A DNA stretch of 11,459 nt from Gallionellales bacterium GWA2_60_18 (GCA_001801105.1 MGWS01000003.1:3696-15154), one strand, 5' to 3'. Counted from the first letter of the stretch, positions 1 through 6,997 are shown. The notes: generated from the sequence alone by a model not told the origin. A program made the numbers and translations.

Positions 1-1
1 A

Positions 2-304
2 ACCATGCTGCGCAAGGCTTGCAAGAAATTTCTCGGCATCGAATTCCGCCACACATGGGCCGATCTGGCTTATTTGCTGCCCGAGTTTTTTCCGCAGTAT
101 GCGCAAAAATATCTCGCACTGGATGACTGGTTAAAGCATTTCTCCATACGCAACGATGCGCGGCACAATGCCCTGGCGGACGCATTGGCCACTGCCCAGC
201 TGGGCCTGATCGCGTTGCGTGCCGCACGGGCGCAGCAGGCAACAGATTTCAAGTCCCTGCAAAACCGGGAAAGAGCGCAACGCTGGCTGAACGCAGCGCG
301 ATAA
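2..304 (+). CDS. 3'-5' exonuclease, DnaQ-like, C-terminal fragment (5' end outside window)
   Basis: The reading frame is open to the left edge, so only the last ~100 residues are present and the Met at base 5 is probably internal. Counting from that Met, the segment around residues 49-66 carries an H-x-A-x-x-D arrangement (His54, Ala56, Asp59, in RHNALADALATAQL). This is the ExoIII motif of DEDDh exonucleases such as DNA polymerase III epsilon and RNase T, in which the His and Asp help bind the two catalytic metals. A W-x-DL-x-YLLPEFFP stretch before it fits the helical part of that fold. The earlier ExoI and ExoII motifs lie outside the window, so catalytic competence cannot be judged. From memory, exonucleases of this type are often found near DUF4212/VC_2705 symporter loci, which would fit the genes further right. 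The gene converges with the chemoreceptor gene across a 65-base gap in which I see no clear terminator. Confidence 0.75.
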   Translation, partial: TMLRKACKKFLGIEFRHTWADLAYLLPEFFPQYAQKYLALDDWLKHFSIRNDARHNALADALATAQLGLIALRAARAQQATDFKSLQNRERAQRWLNAAR

Positions 305-369
305 CCCGTTTGCCGCGCCTTGTATGAAGGAATCCAACTGCCGGATATCGAAAGCAGCGTCCGAGCCTA

Positions 370-2010
370 TTAGCTGGCCCTATATCCCATCCTGAACCCA
401 CCCCAATGCTTGCCCTGAATCATGATCGGAACGGAAATGTCGTGCATGATTTCACCGGTGTCGCGCTTGTAGGTCTGGATCAGCATCTTTTTCGTGTGGC
501 TGCCGCAACGCGATCCGGTGCGATCATTGAAGAGCCGTTTGGTGCGGTTGTTCGCTATGTCCGTTTCAAGGTTTCCCGTGAGCGGCTTGGAGAATTTCTG
601 GTTATGCGTGGGGATGTACCCATTCGGATCGATTGCTGCCGCAAATACCACATTGGGGTTTTCCCCCAAGACTTTTTCCTGGATATCGGGAAGCACTCGA
701 TCCGTAAACTTATCGAAACGAGTGGTGTATTTCGTTGGGTTGGTATTCGGTATCGGCTGATATTTCCGGTCAAACAGGTCATCCATGCTGATCTGGCCGC
801 TATGTACCGCCTGCCCGAAGATGTGCTCGATACGATCCGCCGCATTTCGTGCAACCTTGAACAGCCGGTTGTGCACTGTATCGAGGTTCAACTCGGCAAG
901 CGATTCATACATCCCTTCGCTTAAATCGGAAAGAACCATGGTTTGTTCCGACACGCCTTTCATTTCGCTTTCGATGCCCAGCAATTCGTTGTGTATCGCA
1001 GCAATGGATGCTGATATTTGATCCACCTGCTGATGATTGCCCTCGGCGCCTCTTGCAATCGCAAGCACTTGCTCTTCCAGTGCGGCGGTATGTTCCAATA
1101 TGCCGTCAAGCTGAACCCCGACCTCCCCAATGCTGTTGACACCGTGCGCCACCTCTTCTGCAAGAGAAGTCATCGTGTTGGCAGCGGCTATGGTTTCCTC
1201 TCCGATTTCTGTGACCATCCCGCCGATCTGGCTGGTAGCAGCCGAGGTTTTTTCGGCAAGCTTGCGAACTTCATCTGCCACAACGGCGAATCCACGTCCT
1301 TGCTCTCCCGCGCGGGCTGCCTCAATGGCTGCATTCAGGGCCAACAAGTTTATTTGCTTGGCGATCGTGTCGATGACTTGCGTAATTTCCTGAATCCGCC
1401 TGGAGCTCTCGGTCAATCTGGACACCAGCCCTGAAGTCTCCTGCGTGCGTTTACTCATCAGATGAAGATCGTTTATGGCTTGCTGCAACGCCGCCCTTCC
1501 TTGCGAACTGTTCTCCTTGGTCTGAACGGCAAATTGCGCGGCATTGGCGGCATTTTCCGAAGATTGGCGTGTGGTTGCCAGTATGGTCTCGGCGGCATTG
1601 GCAATCTCTTCGGATTGCTCCGTGGCAAGATGGGTATTTTTTCTCAGTTGGTCAACTCTATGGGACGTCGCCGCCAAAGAAAGGGAGCTTTGCTCAATGG
1701 TGTCAGAAACGGCATGGGTGACGCTAACATACCTGCTTTCGGTTTTTTCGCGAACGTTCCCAATTAGCGCGCCAACCATGGAGTGGCTCGACCATTTATC
1801 ATCCTGACTGTCAGTTGCCACATGCTTCAACTGTCGCATTATGTACCAGTGACCAATCAGGATGGCAATAAACGAACTCAGGGCAGCGAGCGCAAACATG
1901 AAGGGCACGCTCAACGTCGTGAAGACAACAATAGCCGCTCCCGCCACAAGGCAATTTACCATCAAGGCAAGCGCAAAAGGTGTTCCCAATATAAGAATAT
2001 TCCTCTTCAA
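370..2010 (-). CDS. Methyl-accepting chemotaxis protein with C-terminal cytoplasmic sensor domain
   Basis: Chemoreceptor that signals to the CheA/CheW array. Residues ~8-30 and ~35-57 are two hydrophobic helices joined by a very short loop, so there is no real periplasmic sensing domain and no obvious HAMP. Long coiled-coil helices follow. Residues ~212-250 form the conserved hairpin tip, with the LLALNAAIEAARAGEQGRGF core and a VVADEVRKLAEK stretch, where CheA and CheW dock. After the returning helix, residues ~380-546 form a separate globular domain with a DPNGYIPTHN turn, an NRTKRLFNDRTG stretch and an HDISVPI..GKHWGGFRMGY end. This resembles the PAS/Cache-like C-terminal domains of some proteobacterial MCPs. 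The start is TTG at 2008-2010, supported by GGAG seven bases upstream and by the start of the first membrane helix. The gene lies 177 bases after the sensor kinase on the same strand; whether it has its own promoter is unclear. The ligand is unknown. Confidence 0.9.
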   Translation of the reverse strand: MKRNILILGTPFALALMVNCLVAGAAIVVFTTLSVPFMFALAALSSFIAILIGHWYIMRQLKHVATDSQDDKWSSHSMVGALIGNVREKTESRYVSVTHAVSDTIEQSSLSLAATSHRVDQLRKNTHLATEQSEEIANAAETILATTRQSSENAANAAQFAVQTKENSSQGRAALQQAINDLHLMSKRTQETSGLVSRLTESSRRIQEITQVIDTIAKQINLLALNAAIEAARAGEQGRGFAVVADEVRKLAEKTSAATSQIGGMVTEIGEETIAAANTMTSLAEEVAHGVNSIGEVGVQLDGILEHTAALEEQVLAIARGAEGNHQQVDQISASIAAIHNELLGIESEMKGVSEQTMVLSDLSEGMYESLAELNLDTVHNRLFKVARNAADRIEHIFGQAVHSGQISMDDLFDRKYQPIPNTNPTKYTTRFDKFTDRVLPDIQEKVLGENPNVVFAAAIDPNGYIPTHNQKFSKPLTGNLETDIANNRTKRLFNDRTGSRCGSHTKKMLIQTYKRDTGEIMHDISVPIMIQGKHWGGFRMGYRAS

Positions 2011-2141
2011 GACACTTCTCCAAACGAGTTACTGCTGCAATTATCATTCAACGCCATGCAACGCGCAGTTGATGATTTTCCCTTGGTATTTTCCAACCAG
2101 TCAGTCTACTTGATGTTTTGATGTTGGCCTGGATTTTATGC

Positions 2142-2159
2142 CATAGCTTTTCCGCTATG
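2142..2159 (-). other. Small hairpin between kinase and chemoreceptor genes
   Basis: CATAGC and GCTATG form a perfect 6-bp stem around a 6-base loop, about 30 bases after the kinase stop codon. On the minus strand it is followed only by GCATAAAATCC, not by a proper U-tract. A second short GGGC/GCCC pair lies at 2164-2178. Together they could attenuate read-through from the kinase gene into the chemoreceptor gene, but neither is a convincing intrinsic terminator. Confidence 0.25.
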
Positions 2160-2187
2160 AAACGGGCTCAAAGTGCCCTTTTCCCGA

Positions 2188-3573
2188 TCATGCCATGATT
2201 GGAAAATGGATACTGATCAGTGTTCCCTTACCGTTGCTTCCTGGCTCCAACGTAATTTCCGCACCGTGACGCTTGACCACTTCGGCTACGATAGCCAAGC
2301 CCAGCCCGCTGCCGCTCTGACCGCTGCCGAGAATGCGATAAAAGCGTTCGAATACCCGCTCGCGATATTGCGGCTCGACTCCCATGCCATTGTCCTCCAC
2401 ACACAGCATGGCTGCACCCGGCGTGTAATTCACTTTGACTGTGACATGCCCTCCCGTCGGCGTATAACGGATCGCATTGTCGATCAGGTTGCCAAGCATC
2501 TCGATCAGGCTGGTTGAGTCTCCGCGCACCTGCACCGGAAACGGGCTTTCTTCGAACCCCAGGTCAATATTTTTTTCCAGCGCCACAGGCACCCAGAGCA
2601 TTGTGCATTCCTGGGCCAGCTGGTTGAGGTCGATCCGGACAAAGGTATTGTCTCCCTGCCCCTCCGGTTCGTTGCGTGCCAGCGCCAGAAGCTGGTTTGC
2701 CAGATGGGCACTACGCCGGGCACTGATAAACAGTTGCTCCAGGGTGCGCTGCTTCCGCTCCATGTCATTTTCGCGCAATGCCAGCTCGGCTTGAGTTTTC
2801 AGGCCGGCAAGCGGGGTGCGCAGCTGATGCGAGGCATCGGCAATAAAACGTTTTTGCGCCTGCATGGCCTGTTTCAATCTTTCCAGCAAGTTATTCACGG
2901 CGTCTATCAGGGGGCGCACTTCTTCGGGCGCTTTGGTCTCATCCAGACGGCTCAGGTCATCGCGTTGCCTCTTGGCAACTTCATGCCGCAGACGCTCCAG
3001 CGGCATCATGCCTTGTTTAAGCCCATACACGACGACTCCGGTTGCAATCAGGATCAACAGCAACTGGGGAATCACGATGTAGGCAAAAATACCGCGAATC
3101 AATGCCTGGCGCTGATGAACGGTTTCCGACAGATGCAACTGGAGTAATTTCCCACCCGGTGGGCCGGGATAAACCAGGCTTACCATGCGGGTCTTTTCTC
3201 CATTGCGCTCGCCAGTGCTGAAAAGCGGCCCGGTTTTACCCCTGCGGTAGGACAGCGGGCGTGAAAGGTTTGCGTCGCCAGCGATTTTCTTCCCCTCACT
3301 ATCGCTGACGGTATAGACCACCTGATCCGATATGCCCGGATCATTGCCATCCGGCAATTTCGGCTTGAAATCCAGCCGCTCCTGCCCGCTCCCCAATCTC
3401 ATCTGTTCCGCCACCATGCGTGCCCGTTCCAGCAATACCAGGTCATAGGGGCGATTTGCATAGTTAAGCGTGGCGAAATAACCTACAGCGGAGCTGGCCA
3501 ACCACAGCAGGAAGAGTGATGTCAGTAACCGTTCAATGAGGTGGCTGCGCAGGGAAAGAACTTTATTTTCCAT
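2188..3573 (-). CDS. Sensor histidine kinase, 2CSK_N (TctE-type)
   Basis: Inner-membrane sensor kinase of a TctD/TctE-like pair. From the chosen start (461 aa) it has an N-terminal membrane helix (~residues 14-35), then a periplasmic segment with the ANRPYD..LLERAR..AEQ pattern typical of 2CSK_N domains, and a second helix (~165-187). A HAMP-like linker leads to the HisKA H-box DASHQLRTPL with phospho-acceptor His249. The ATPase domain has the N-box (Asn366 in LIDNAIRYTP), the DNGMGV G1 box and the GSGLGLAIV G2 box. It should autophosphorylate His249 and pass the phosphate to the regulator encoded just upstream. A reading-frame extension to base 3699 exists, but its 42 extra residues look non-coding. 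The ATG at 3571-3573 (or 3580-3582) places the protein start right before the membrane helix, although Shine-Dalgarno support there is weak. TctE relatives sense tri- or dicarboxylates; the ligand here is not known. Confidence 0.93.
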   Translation of the reverse strand: MENKVLSLRSHLIERLLTSLFLLWLASSAVGYFATLNYANRPYDLVLLERARMVAEQMRLGSGQERLDFKPKLPDGNDPGISDQVVYTVSDSEGKKIAGDANLSRPLSYRRGKTGPLFSTGERNGEKTRMVSLVYPGPPGGKLLQLHLSETVHQRQALIRGIFAYIVIPQLLLILIATGVVVYGLKQGMMPLERLRHEVAKRQRDDLSRLDETKAPEEVRPLIDAVNNLLERLKQAMQAQKRFIADASHQLRTPLAGLKTQAELALRENDMERKQRTLEQLFISARRSAHLANQLLALARNEPEGQGDNTFVRIDLNQLAQECTMLWVPVALEKNIDLGFEESPFPVQVRGDSTSLIEMLGNLIDNAIRYTPTGGHVTVKVNYTPGAAMLCVEDNGMGVEPQYRERVFERFYRILGSGQSGSGLGLAIVAEVVKRHGAEITLEPGSNGKGTLISIHFPIMA

Positions 3574-3717
3574 AATGGCCATTCCATGTTGTACCCGGAT
3601 GGGACTATCGACATGAGCGTTCTCCCCTCCAGTCCCGGCAGCGCGGATAAATTTTATTGTCCACCGATTACGCTGGCTCCGCGCGAGCAAATGCGCCATT
3701 TACCCGCACTACCCGGT
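3574..3717 (-). other. Spacer between response regulator and kinase, with a misplaced strong Shine-Dalgarno
   Basis: This 144-base spacer contains GGAGGGGAG (minus strand, 3622-3630), the best Shine-Dalgarno match in the region. Seven bases after it comes an ATG at 3612-3614 that is out of frame with the kinase and opens a 30-codon frame ending at 3522. The kinase's own plausible ATGs (3580-3582 and 3571-3573) lie 30-40 bases downstream. A small hairpin-prone AAATG-GCG-CATTT sequence sits near 3688-3700. The spacer may be a translational leader, or the gene start may have eroded. Confidence 0.3.
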
Positions 3718-4401
3718 TCATGGGTTCGTCATGTTTTCCTTGTCGATGATGTATCCGATACCGCGAATCGTGCGTATGGTCACACCGCCAGCTTCGACTT
3801 TTTTGCGCAGGCGGTGTATGTAAACCTCGATGGCGTTAGCGCTTGCCTCTTCGGAATAGCTGTACAACCGTTCCAGAAGCTGATCTTTGCTGACCACCCA
3901 GCCGACGCGCGACATCAGCGACTCCAGCACACTCAACTCGCGCGTGGTCAGCTCCAGCGGCTCTCCGTTGATGAACGCGCGGCGCGCCACGCTATCGAAA
4001 GTCAGCGCGCCGCAGGAAAACACCGGGTTTGTGCCGCACTGGCCGCGCCTCAACAGCGCGCGCGCGCGCGCTTCCAGTTCCGGCAGCTTGAACGGTTTTG
4101 CCATGTAGTCATCGGCGCCCAAATCCAGCCCCCTGACGCGATCCCCCACATCGTCCCGTGCGGTGAGGATGATGACCGGCACATGGCGATTGCGTTCGCG
4201 CAGATTGCGCAACACAACGAGACCATCCAGCCTCGGCAGCCCGAGGTCGAGAATGATCAGGTCAAATGGCTGGTCTCCCTTGAGGATCGTGTCCGCATCC
4301 AGCCCATCGCTGACGCAATCCACCGCATAGCCGGACTGGCGCATGGAACTGCTGATACCGTCGGCCAGCACTTCGTCATCTTCGGCAATCAGAATGCGCA
4401 T
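3718..4401 (-). CDS. Response regulator, OmpR/PhoB family (TctD-type)
   Basis: Cytoplasmic DNA-binding response regulator of 227 aa, the usual length for the OmpR/PhoB family. The receiver domain (~1-115) shows the acidic pair Asp8/Asp9, phospho-acceptor Asp52 (LIILDLGLPRLDG), Thr80 (VIILTARDD) and Lys102 (YMAKPF). The winged-helix domain (~125-222) has the TTRELSVLESLM and VYIHRLRKKV..IRTIRGIGY patterns of the recognition and wing elements. The ATG at 4399-4401 is the only start that keeps the MRILIAEDD opening; its ribosome site is weak. The kinase follows on the same strand, so the two form a pair. The gene diverges from the DUF4212/symporter genes, making those the likeliest target, and short TAAG repeats just upstream of the ATG could allow autoregulation. 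A 16-base GC dinucleotide run lies within the gene at 4056-4071. Confidence 0.95.
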   Translation of the reverse strand: MRILIAEDDEVLADGISSSMRQSGYAVDCVSDGLDADTILKGDQPFDLIILDLGLPRLDGLVVLRNLRERNRHVPVIILTARDDVGDRVRGLDLGADDYMAKPFKLPELEARARALLRRGQCGTNPVFSCGALTFDSVARRAFINGEPLELTTRELSVLESLMSRVGWVVSKDQLLERLYSYSEEASANAIEVYIHRLRKKVEAGGVTIRTIRGIGYIIDKENMTNP

Positions 4402-4408
4402 TGGTGCT

Positions 4409-4430
4409 GTAAGTTTCGCGTAAGGTTAAG
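4409..4430 (-). promoter_or_regulatory. Repeated TAAG half-sites upstream of the regulator gene
   Basis: TAAG (CTTA on the minus strand) occurs at 4410-4413, 4421-4424 and 4427-4430. The first two copies are GTAAG repeats starting 11 bases apart, one helical turn, the spacing used by many OmpR/PhoB-type direct-repeat operators. They lie 8-29 bases before the regulator ATG, where binding would more likely repress than activate. Assignment as an autoregulatory box is inference only. Confidence 0.3.
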
Positions 4431-4461
4431 GCGGTAATGTTGCAAAAGGGATGGTCGGGAT

Positions 4462-4491
4462 ATTACAACCAACCCGCGTCGGGAGAGTCAT
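4462..4491 (-). promoter_or_regulatory. Candidate sigma-70 promoter for the two-component genes
   Basis: On the minus strand ATGACT (4486-4491; 4 of 6 matches to TTGACA) and TGTAAT (4462-4467; 5 of 6 to TATAAT) are separated by 18 bases. Transcription would begin near 4455 and give a leader of roughly 55 bases containing the TAAG repeats. The match is moderate and was found by eye. Confidence 0.3.
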
Positions 4492-4530
4492 TTTAATTGG
4501 GCGATGAGGAATGTCAAAACCGCAATTAAA
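4492..4530. promoter_or_regulatory. Spaced inverted repeat TTTAATTG...CAATTAAA in the divergent region
   Basis: TTTAATTG (4492-4499) and its exact reverse complement CAATTAAA (4523-4530) are separated by 23 bases, with arm centres 31 bases apart, close to three helical turns. It sits in the middle of the 207-base region between the divergent regulator and symporter genes. This could be a looped operator for a dimeric regulator, or an AT-rich coincidence. Confidence 0.35.
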
Positions 4531-4586
4531 CTGGCAGCGGAGATGTCGTGTCACCTTTGGATCAGGCTTTAACCAGCTTAATTTCA

Positions 4587-4598
4587 GTTGAATTCAAC
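4587..4598. promoter_or_regulatory. 12-bp perfect palindrome before the DUF4212 ribosome site
   Basis: GTTGAATTCAAC is a perfect 12-bp palindrome ending only two bases before the GGGGG Shine-Dalgarno of the DUF4212 gene (4600-4604). As DNA it could be an operator. Having no loop, it cannot form a normal hairpin on its own in RNA. No known operator is recognised. Confidence 0.35.
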
Positions 4599-4608
4599 AG
4601 GGGGAAAT

Positions 4609-4875
4609 ATGCAGCTTACTCAAAAGCATCACGAATACTGGAACCGTAACCTGAAAGTCACCGGCACATTGCTGGTGATATGGTTTCTGGCGACCTTTGT
4701 CATGGGTTATTTCGCCCGCGAACTCAACGGCATTACCGTTTTCGGCTTCCCGTTGGGCTTCTACATGAGCGCACAGGGATCGCTGGTCATCTACGTAGCC
4801 ATCATCTGGTTCTACGCTCGTTACATGAATAACCTGGACAAGGAATACGGCGTCCAAGAGGGAGAGGACGAATAA
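4609..4875 (+). CDS. DUF4212 sodium:solute symporter small subunit
   Basis: Small inner-membrane protein of 88 aa with two transmembrane helices (~17-36 and ~50-69) and a charged C-terminal tail ending in EGEDE. The YWNRNL opening, GFPLGFYMSAQGS and IIWFYARYMN..D patterns are characteristic of the DUF4212 family, whose members are encoded directly before VC_2705-type sodium:solute symporters and are annotated as their small subunit. The start at 4609-4611 is chosen because AGGGGG lies just upstream; an in-frame ATG at 4588 would add seven residues, start inside the palindrome and lack a ribosome site. The stop codon overlaps the next ATG (TAATG), so the pair should be translationally coupled. 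The arrangement parallels DUF485 proteins before ActP, but the sequence is a different family. Confidence 0.92.
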   Translation: MQLTQKHHEYWNRNLKVTGTLLVIWFLATFVMGYFARELNGITVFGFPLGFYMSAQGSLVIYVAIIWFYARYMNNLDKEYGVQEGEDE

Positions 4876-6962
4876 TGGCTATCCAACAATCCAATGCTGC
4901 TTTCTTCAAGCAGCTACAGAAATACTACACTTTTTACACTGGCGGCTTTATCAGCTTCGTCATCCTGGTCGCGATACTCGAACAGATGGGCGTACCCAAC
5001 AAGATTCTGGGCTACATGTTCTTGGGTGCGACCATCCTGCTCTACGCCGGCATCGGCATCATGTCGAAAACGGCAGAGGTCTCGGAATATTACGTGGCGG
5101 GACGGCGCGTGCCGGCATTGTTCAATGGCATGGCAACCGGCGCCGACTGGATGTCCGCCGCGAGCTTCATCGGCATGGCCGGCACCTTGTATCTGGCCGG
5201 TTTTGACGGCCTGGCCTTCGTGCTCGGCTGGACCGGCGGCTACTGCCTGGTGGCGCTGTTCCTTGCACCCTACCTGCGCAAGTTCGGCCAGTTCACCATC
5301 CCCGACTTCCTCGGCGCCCGCTTCGGCGGTCACGGCCCGCGCTTGATCGGCGTGTTTGCCGCAATCGTCTGCTCCTTCACCTATGTGATCGCGCAAATCT
5401 ATGGCGTCGGCCTGATCACCAGCCGTTTCACCGGCCTGGAGTTCCAGATCGGCGTGTTCGTCGGCCTCGCCGGCATCCTGGTGTGCTCCTTCCTCGGCGG
5501 CATGAAGGCGGTGACCTGGACCCAGGTGGCGCAGTACATCATCCTGATCGTCGCTTACATGATCCCGGTGGTATGGCTCTCGGTGCATCACGGCTTCGGC
5601 CCGGTGCCGCAGGTGGCCTATGGCTATGCGCTGCAAAAAGTCACCGATCGCGAGAACGTGTTAAACGACAAGACCACACCGGATGGCGCGCGTGAAGAAT
5701 CGGTGCGGCAGATATTCCGCGACCGTGCCGCCGCAGCCGATGCCAAGTTGAAAGGTCTAGAGACGGGCGGTCCGGCCTTCCTTGCCGAGGAGAAAAAGAA
5801 GCTGGAAGACAATGTGGCCGCGCTGAAAGCCGCCACACCACCAGCCGACCCCAGTGCCATCGAGGCGGCAGAAAAAGCGGTCAAGGACTTCCCGGCTGAT
5901 GCGGCGGCAGCAAAGGCGCAATGGACCAAGGACAAGGGCATCGGCGCCCGTGCCGCACCGATCAAGCCGCATGCCCAGCCTTTCGCCGGCAAGGACGAGA
6001 AAGCGAGCGATATCGCCCGCAAGAACTTCCTCGCCCTGATCCTGTGCCTGATGGTCGGTACGGCCGCATTGCCGCACATCCTGATGCGCTACTACACCAC
6101 GCCTTCGGTGAAGGAAGCGCGCAAGTCGGTATTCTGGTCGCTGTTCTTCATCTTCCTGCTCTACTTCACCGCACCGGCACTGGCAGTGCTGGCGAAGTTT
6201 GACGTGTACACCATCCTGGTCGGCAGCAGCTTCTCCGAACTGCCCGCCTGGGTGAACGCATGGGCGACAGTGGACAAGACGCTGATGAACATCTCCGACA
6301 TCAACAAGGATGGCATCGTGCAATTGGCCGAGATCGTCATCGGCGGCGACCTGATTGTGCTGGCAACACCGGAAATCGCCGGCCTGCCTTACGTGATCTC
6401 CGGCCTGGTGGCGGCAGGCGGTCTGGCTGCTGCACTTTCCACGGCCGACGGCTTGCTGCTGACTATAGCCAACGCCATGTCGCATGACGTTTACTACAAG
6501 ATGATTGACCCGAACGCCCCGACAACCCGCCGTCTGGCGGTATCCAAAGGGCTGCTGCTGGTGGTAGCCGTTATTGCCGCCTACGTCACCTCGCTGAAAC
6601 CGGGCGACATTCTGTTCTTGGTCGGTGCGGCTTTCTCGCTGGCAGCATCATGTTTCTTCCCGGCGCTGGTATGCGGCGTGTTCTGGCGCCGCGCCAACAG
6701 ACTGGGCGCGATGCTCGGCATGCTGGGCGGCCTCGGAACCTGCATGTATTACATGTACATAACCTACCCGTTCTTCGGCGGCTCCGCTGCCAATCAGTGG
6801 TGGGACATCGCACCGATCTCGGCCGGCCTGTTCGGCATGCCTGTCGGCTTTATCGGGGTGATTGTCGGTTCCCTGATTTCCGCTCCACCGAGCAAGGAAG
6901 TCCAGGAGCTGGTGGATCATGTCCGCTATCCAAGCCTGGGAGCCGACTACAAGACAGCATAA
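4875..6962 (+). CDS. Sodium:solute symporter, VC_2705 subfamily (acetate/monocarboxylate-like)
   Basis: Multi-pass inner-membrane cation:solute symporter of the SSS family. YYVAGRRVPALFNGMATGADWMSAASF (residues ~74-100, opening YYVAGRRVP) is the SSS signature region, and about a dozen or more hydrophobic helices follow, including the LVAAGGLAAALSTADGLLLT stretch typical of ActP-like proteins. At 695 aa it is longer than a classical ActP (about 550). Most of the excess is a hydrophilic, Ala/Lys/Glu-rich coiled-coil-like insert at ~255-378 between two membrane helices. Residues 475-486 (DINKDGIVQLAE) match an EF-hand calcium loop. The start ATG overlaps the DUF4212 stop by one base, with GGAGAGG upstream. 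The subfamily is linked to acetate or other small carboxylates, but the substrate cannot be read from sequence. The divergent TctD/TctE-like genes are the likely regulators. Confidence 0.93.
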   Translation: MAIQQSNAAFFKQLQKYYTFYTGGFISFVILVAILEQMGVPNKILGYMFLGATILLYAGIGIMSKTAEVSEYYVAGRRVPALFNGMATGADWMSAASFIGMAGTLYLAGFDGLAFVLGWTGGYCLVALFLAPYLRKFGQFTIPDFLGARFGGHGPRLIGVFAAIVCSFTYVIAQIYGVGLITSRFTGLEFQIGVFVGLAGILVCSFLGGMKAVTWTQVAQYIILIVAYMIPVVWLSVHHGFGPVPQVAYGYALQKVTDRENVLNDKTTPDGAREESVRQIFRDRAAAADAKLKGLETGGPAFLAEEKKKLEDNVAALKAATPPADPSAIEAAEKAVKDFPADAAAAKAQWTKDKGIGARAAPIKPHAQPFAGKDEKASDIARKNFLALILCLMVGTAALPHILMRYYTTPSVKEARKSVFWSLFFIFLLYFTAPALAVLAKFDVYTILVGSSFSELPAWVNAWATVDKTLMNISDINKDGIVQLAEIVIGGDLIVLATPEIAGLPYVISGLVAAGGLAAALSTADGLLLTIANAMSHDVYYKMIDPNAPTTRRLAVSKGLLLVVAVIAAYVTSLKPGDILFLVGAAFSLAASCFFPALVCGVFWRRANRLGAMLGMLGGLGTCMYYMYITYPFFGGSAANQWWDIAPISAGLFGMPVGFIGVIVGSLISAPPSKEVQELVDHVRYPSLGADYKTA

Positions 6963-6997
6963 CTTCGACGGCCAGGAATCCCCTTCTTGGCATTTTC

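Noticed and set aside
3574..3699. N-terminal extension of the sensor kinase by 42 codons
   Set aside because: The extra residues show no signal or domain, and the protein only looks like a 2CSK_N kinase from the later ATGs onward.
3541..4437. 298-codon plus-strand open frame opposite the regulator and kinase start
   Set aside because: It is antisense to a clear OmpR-family regulator gene, has no recognisable domain, and is explained by the GC-rich codon usage of the real gene.
4473..4483. CCCG-CGT-CGGG hairpin in the divergent region
   Set aside because: A 4-bp stem with a 3-base loop is expected by chance in GC-rich DNA, and it has no U-tract or other supporting context.
4914..5636. 240-codon minus-strand open frame opposite the symporter
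   Set aside because: It is His/Asp/Gln-rich low-complexity protein typical of antisense translation of membrane-protein genes; the plus strand encodes the well-supported symporter.
5757..6485. 242-codon minus-strand open frame opposite the symporter
   Set aside because: It has the same antisense composition bias and no motif; it lies wholly within the symporter gene.
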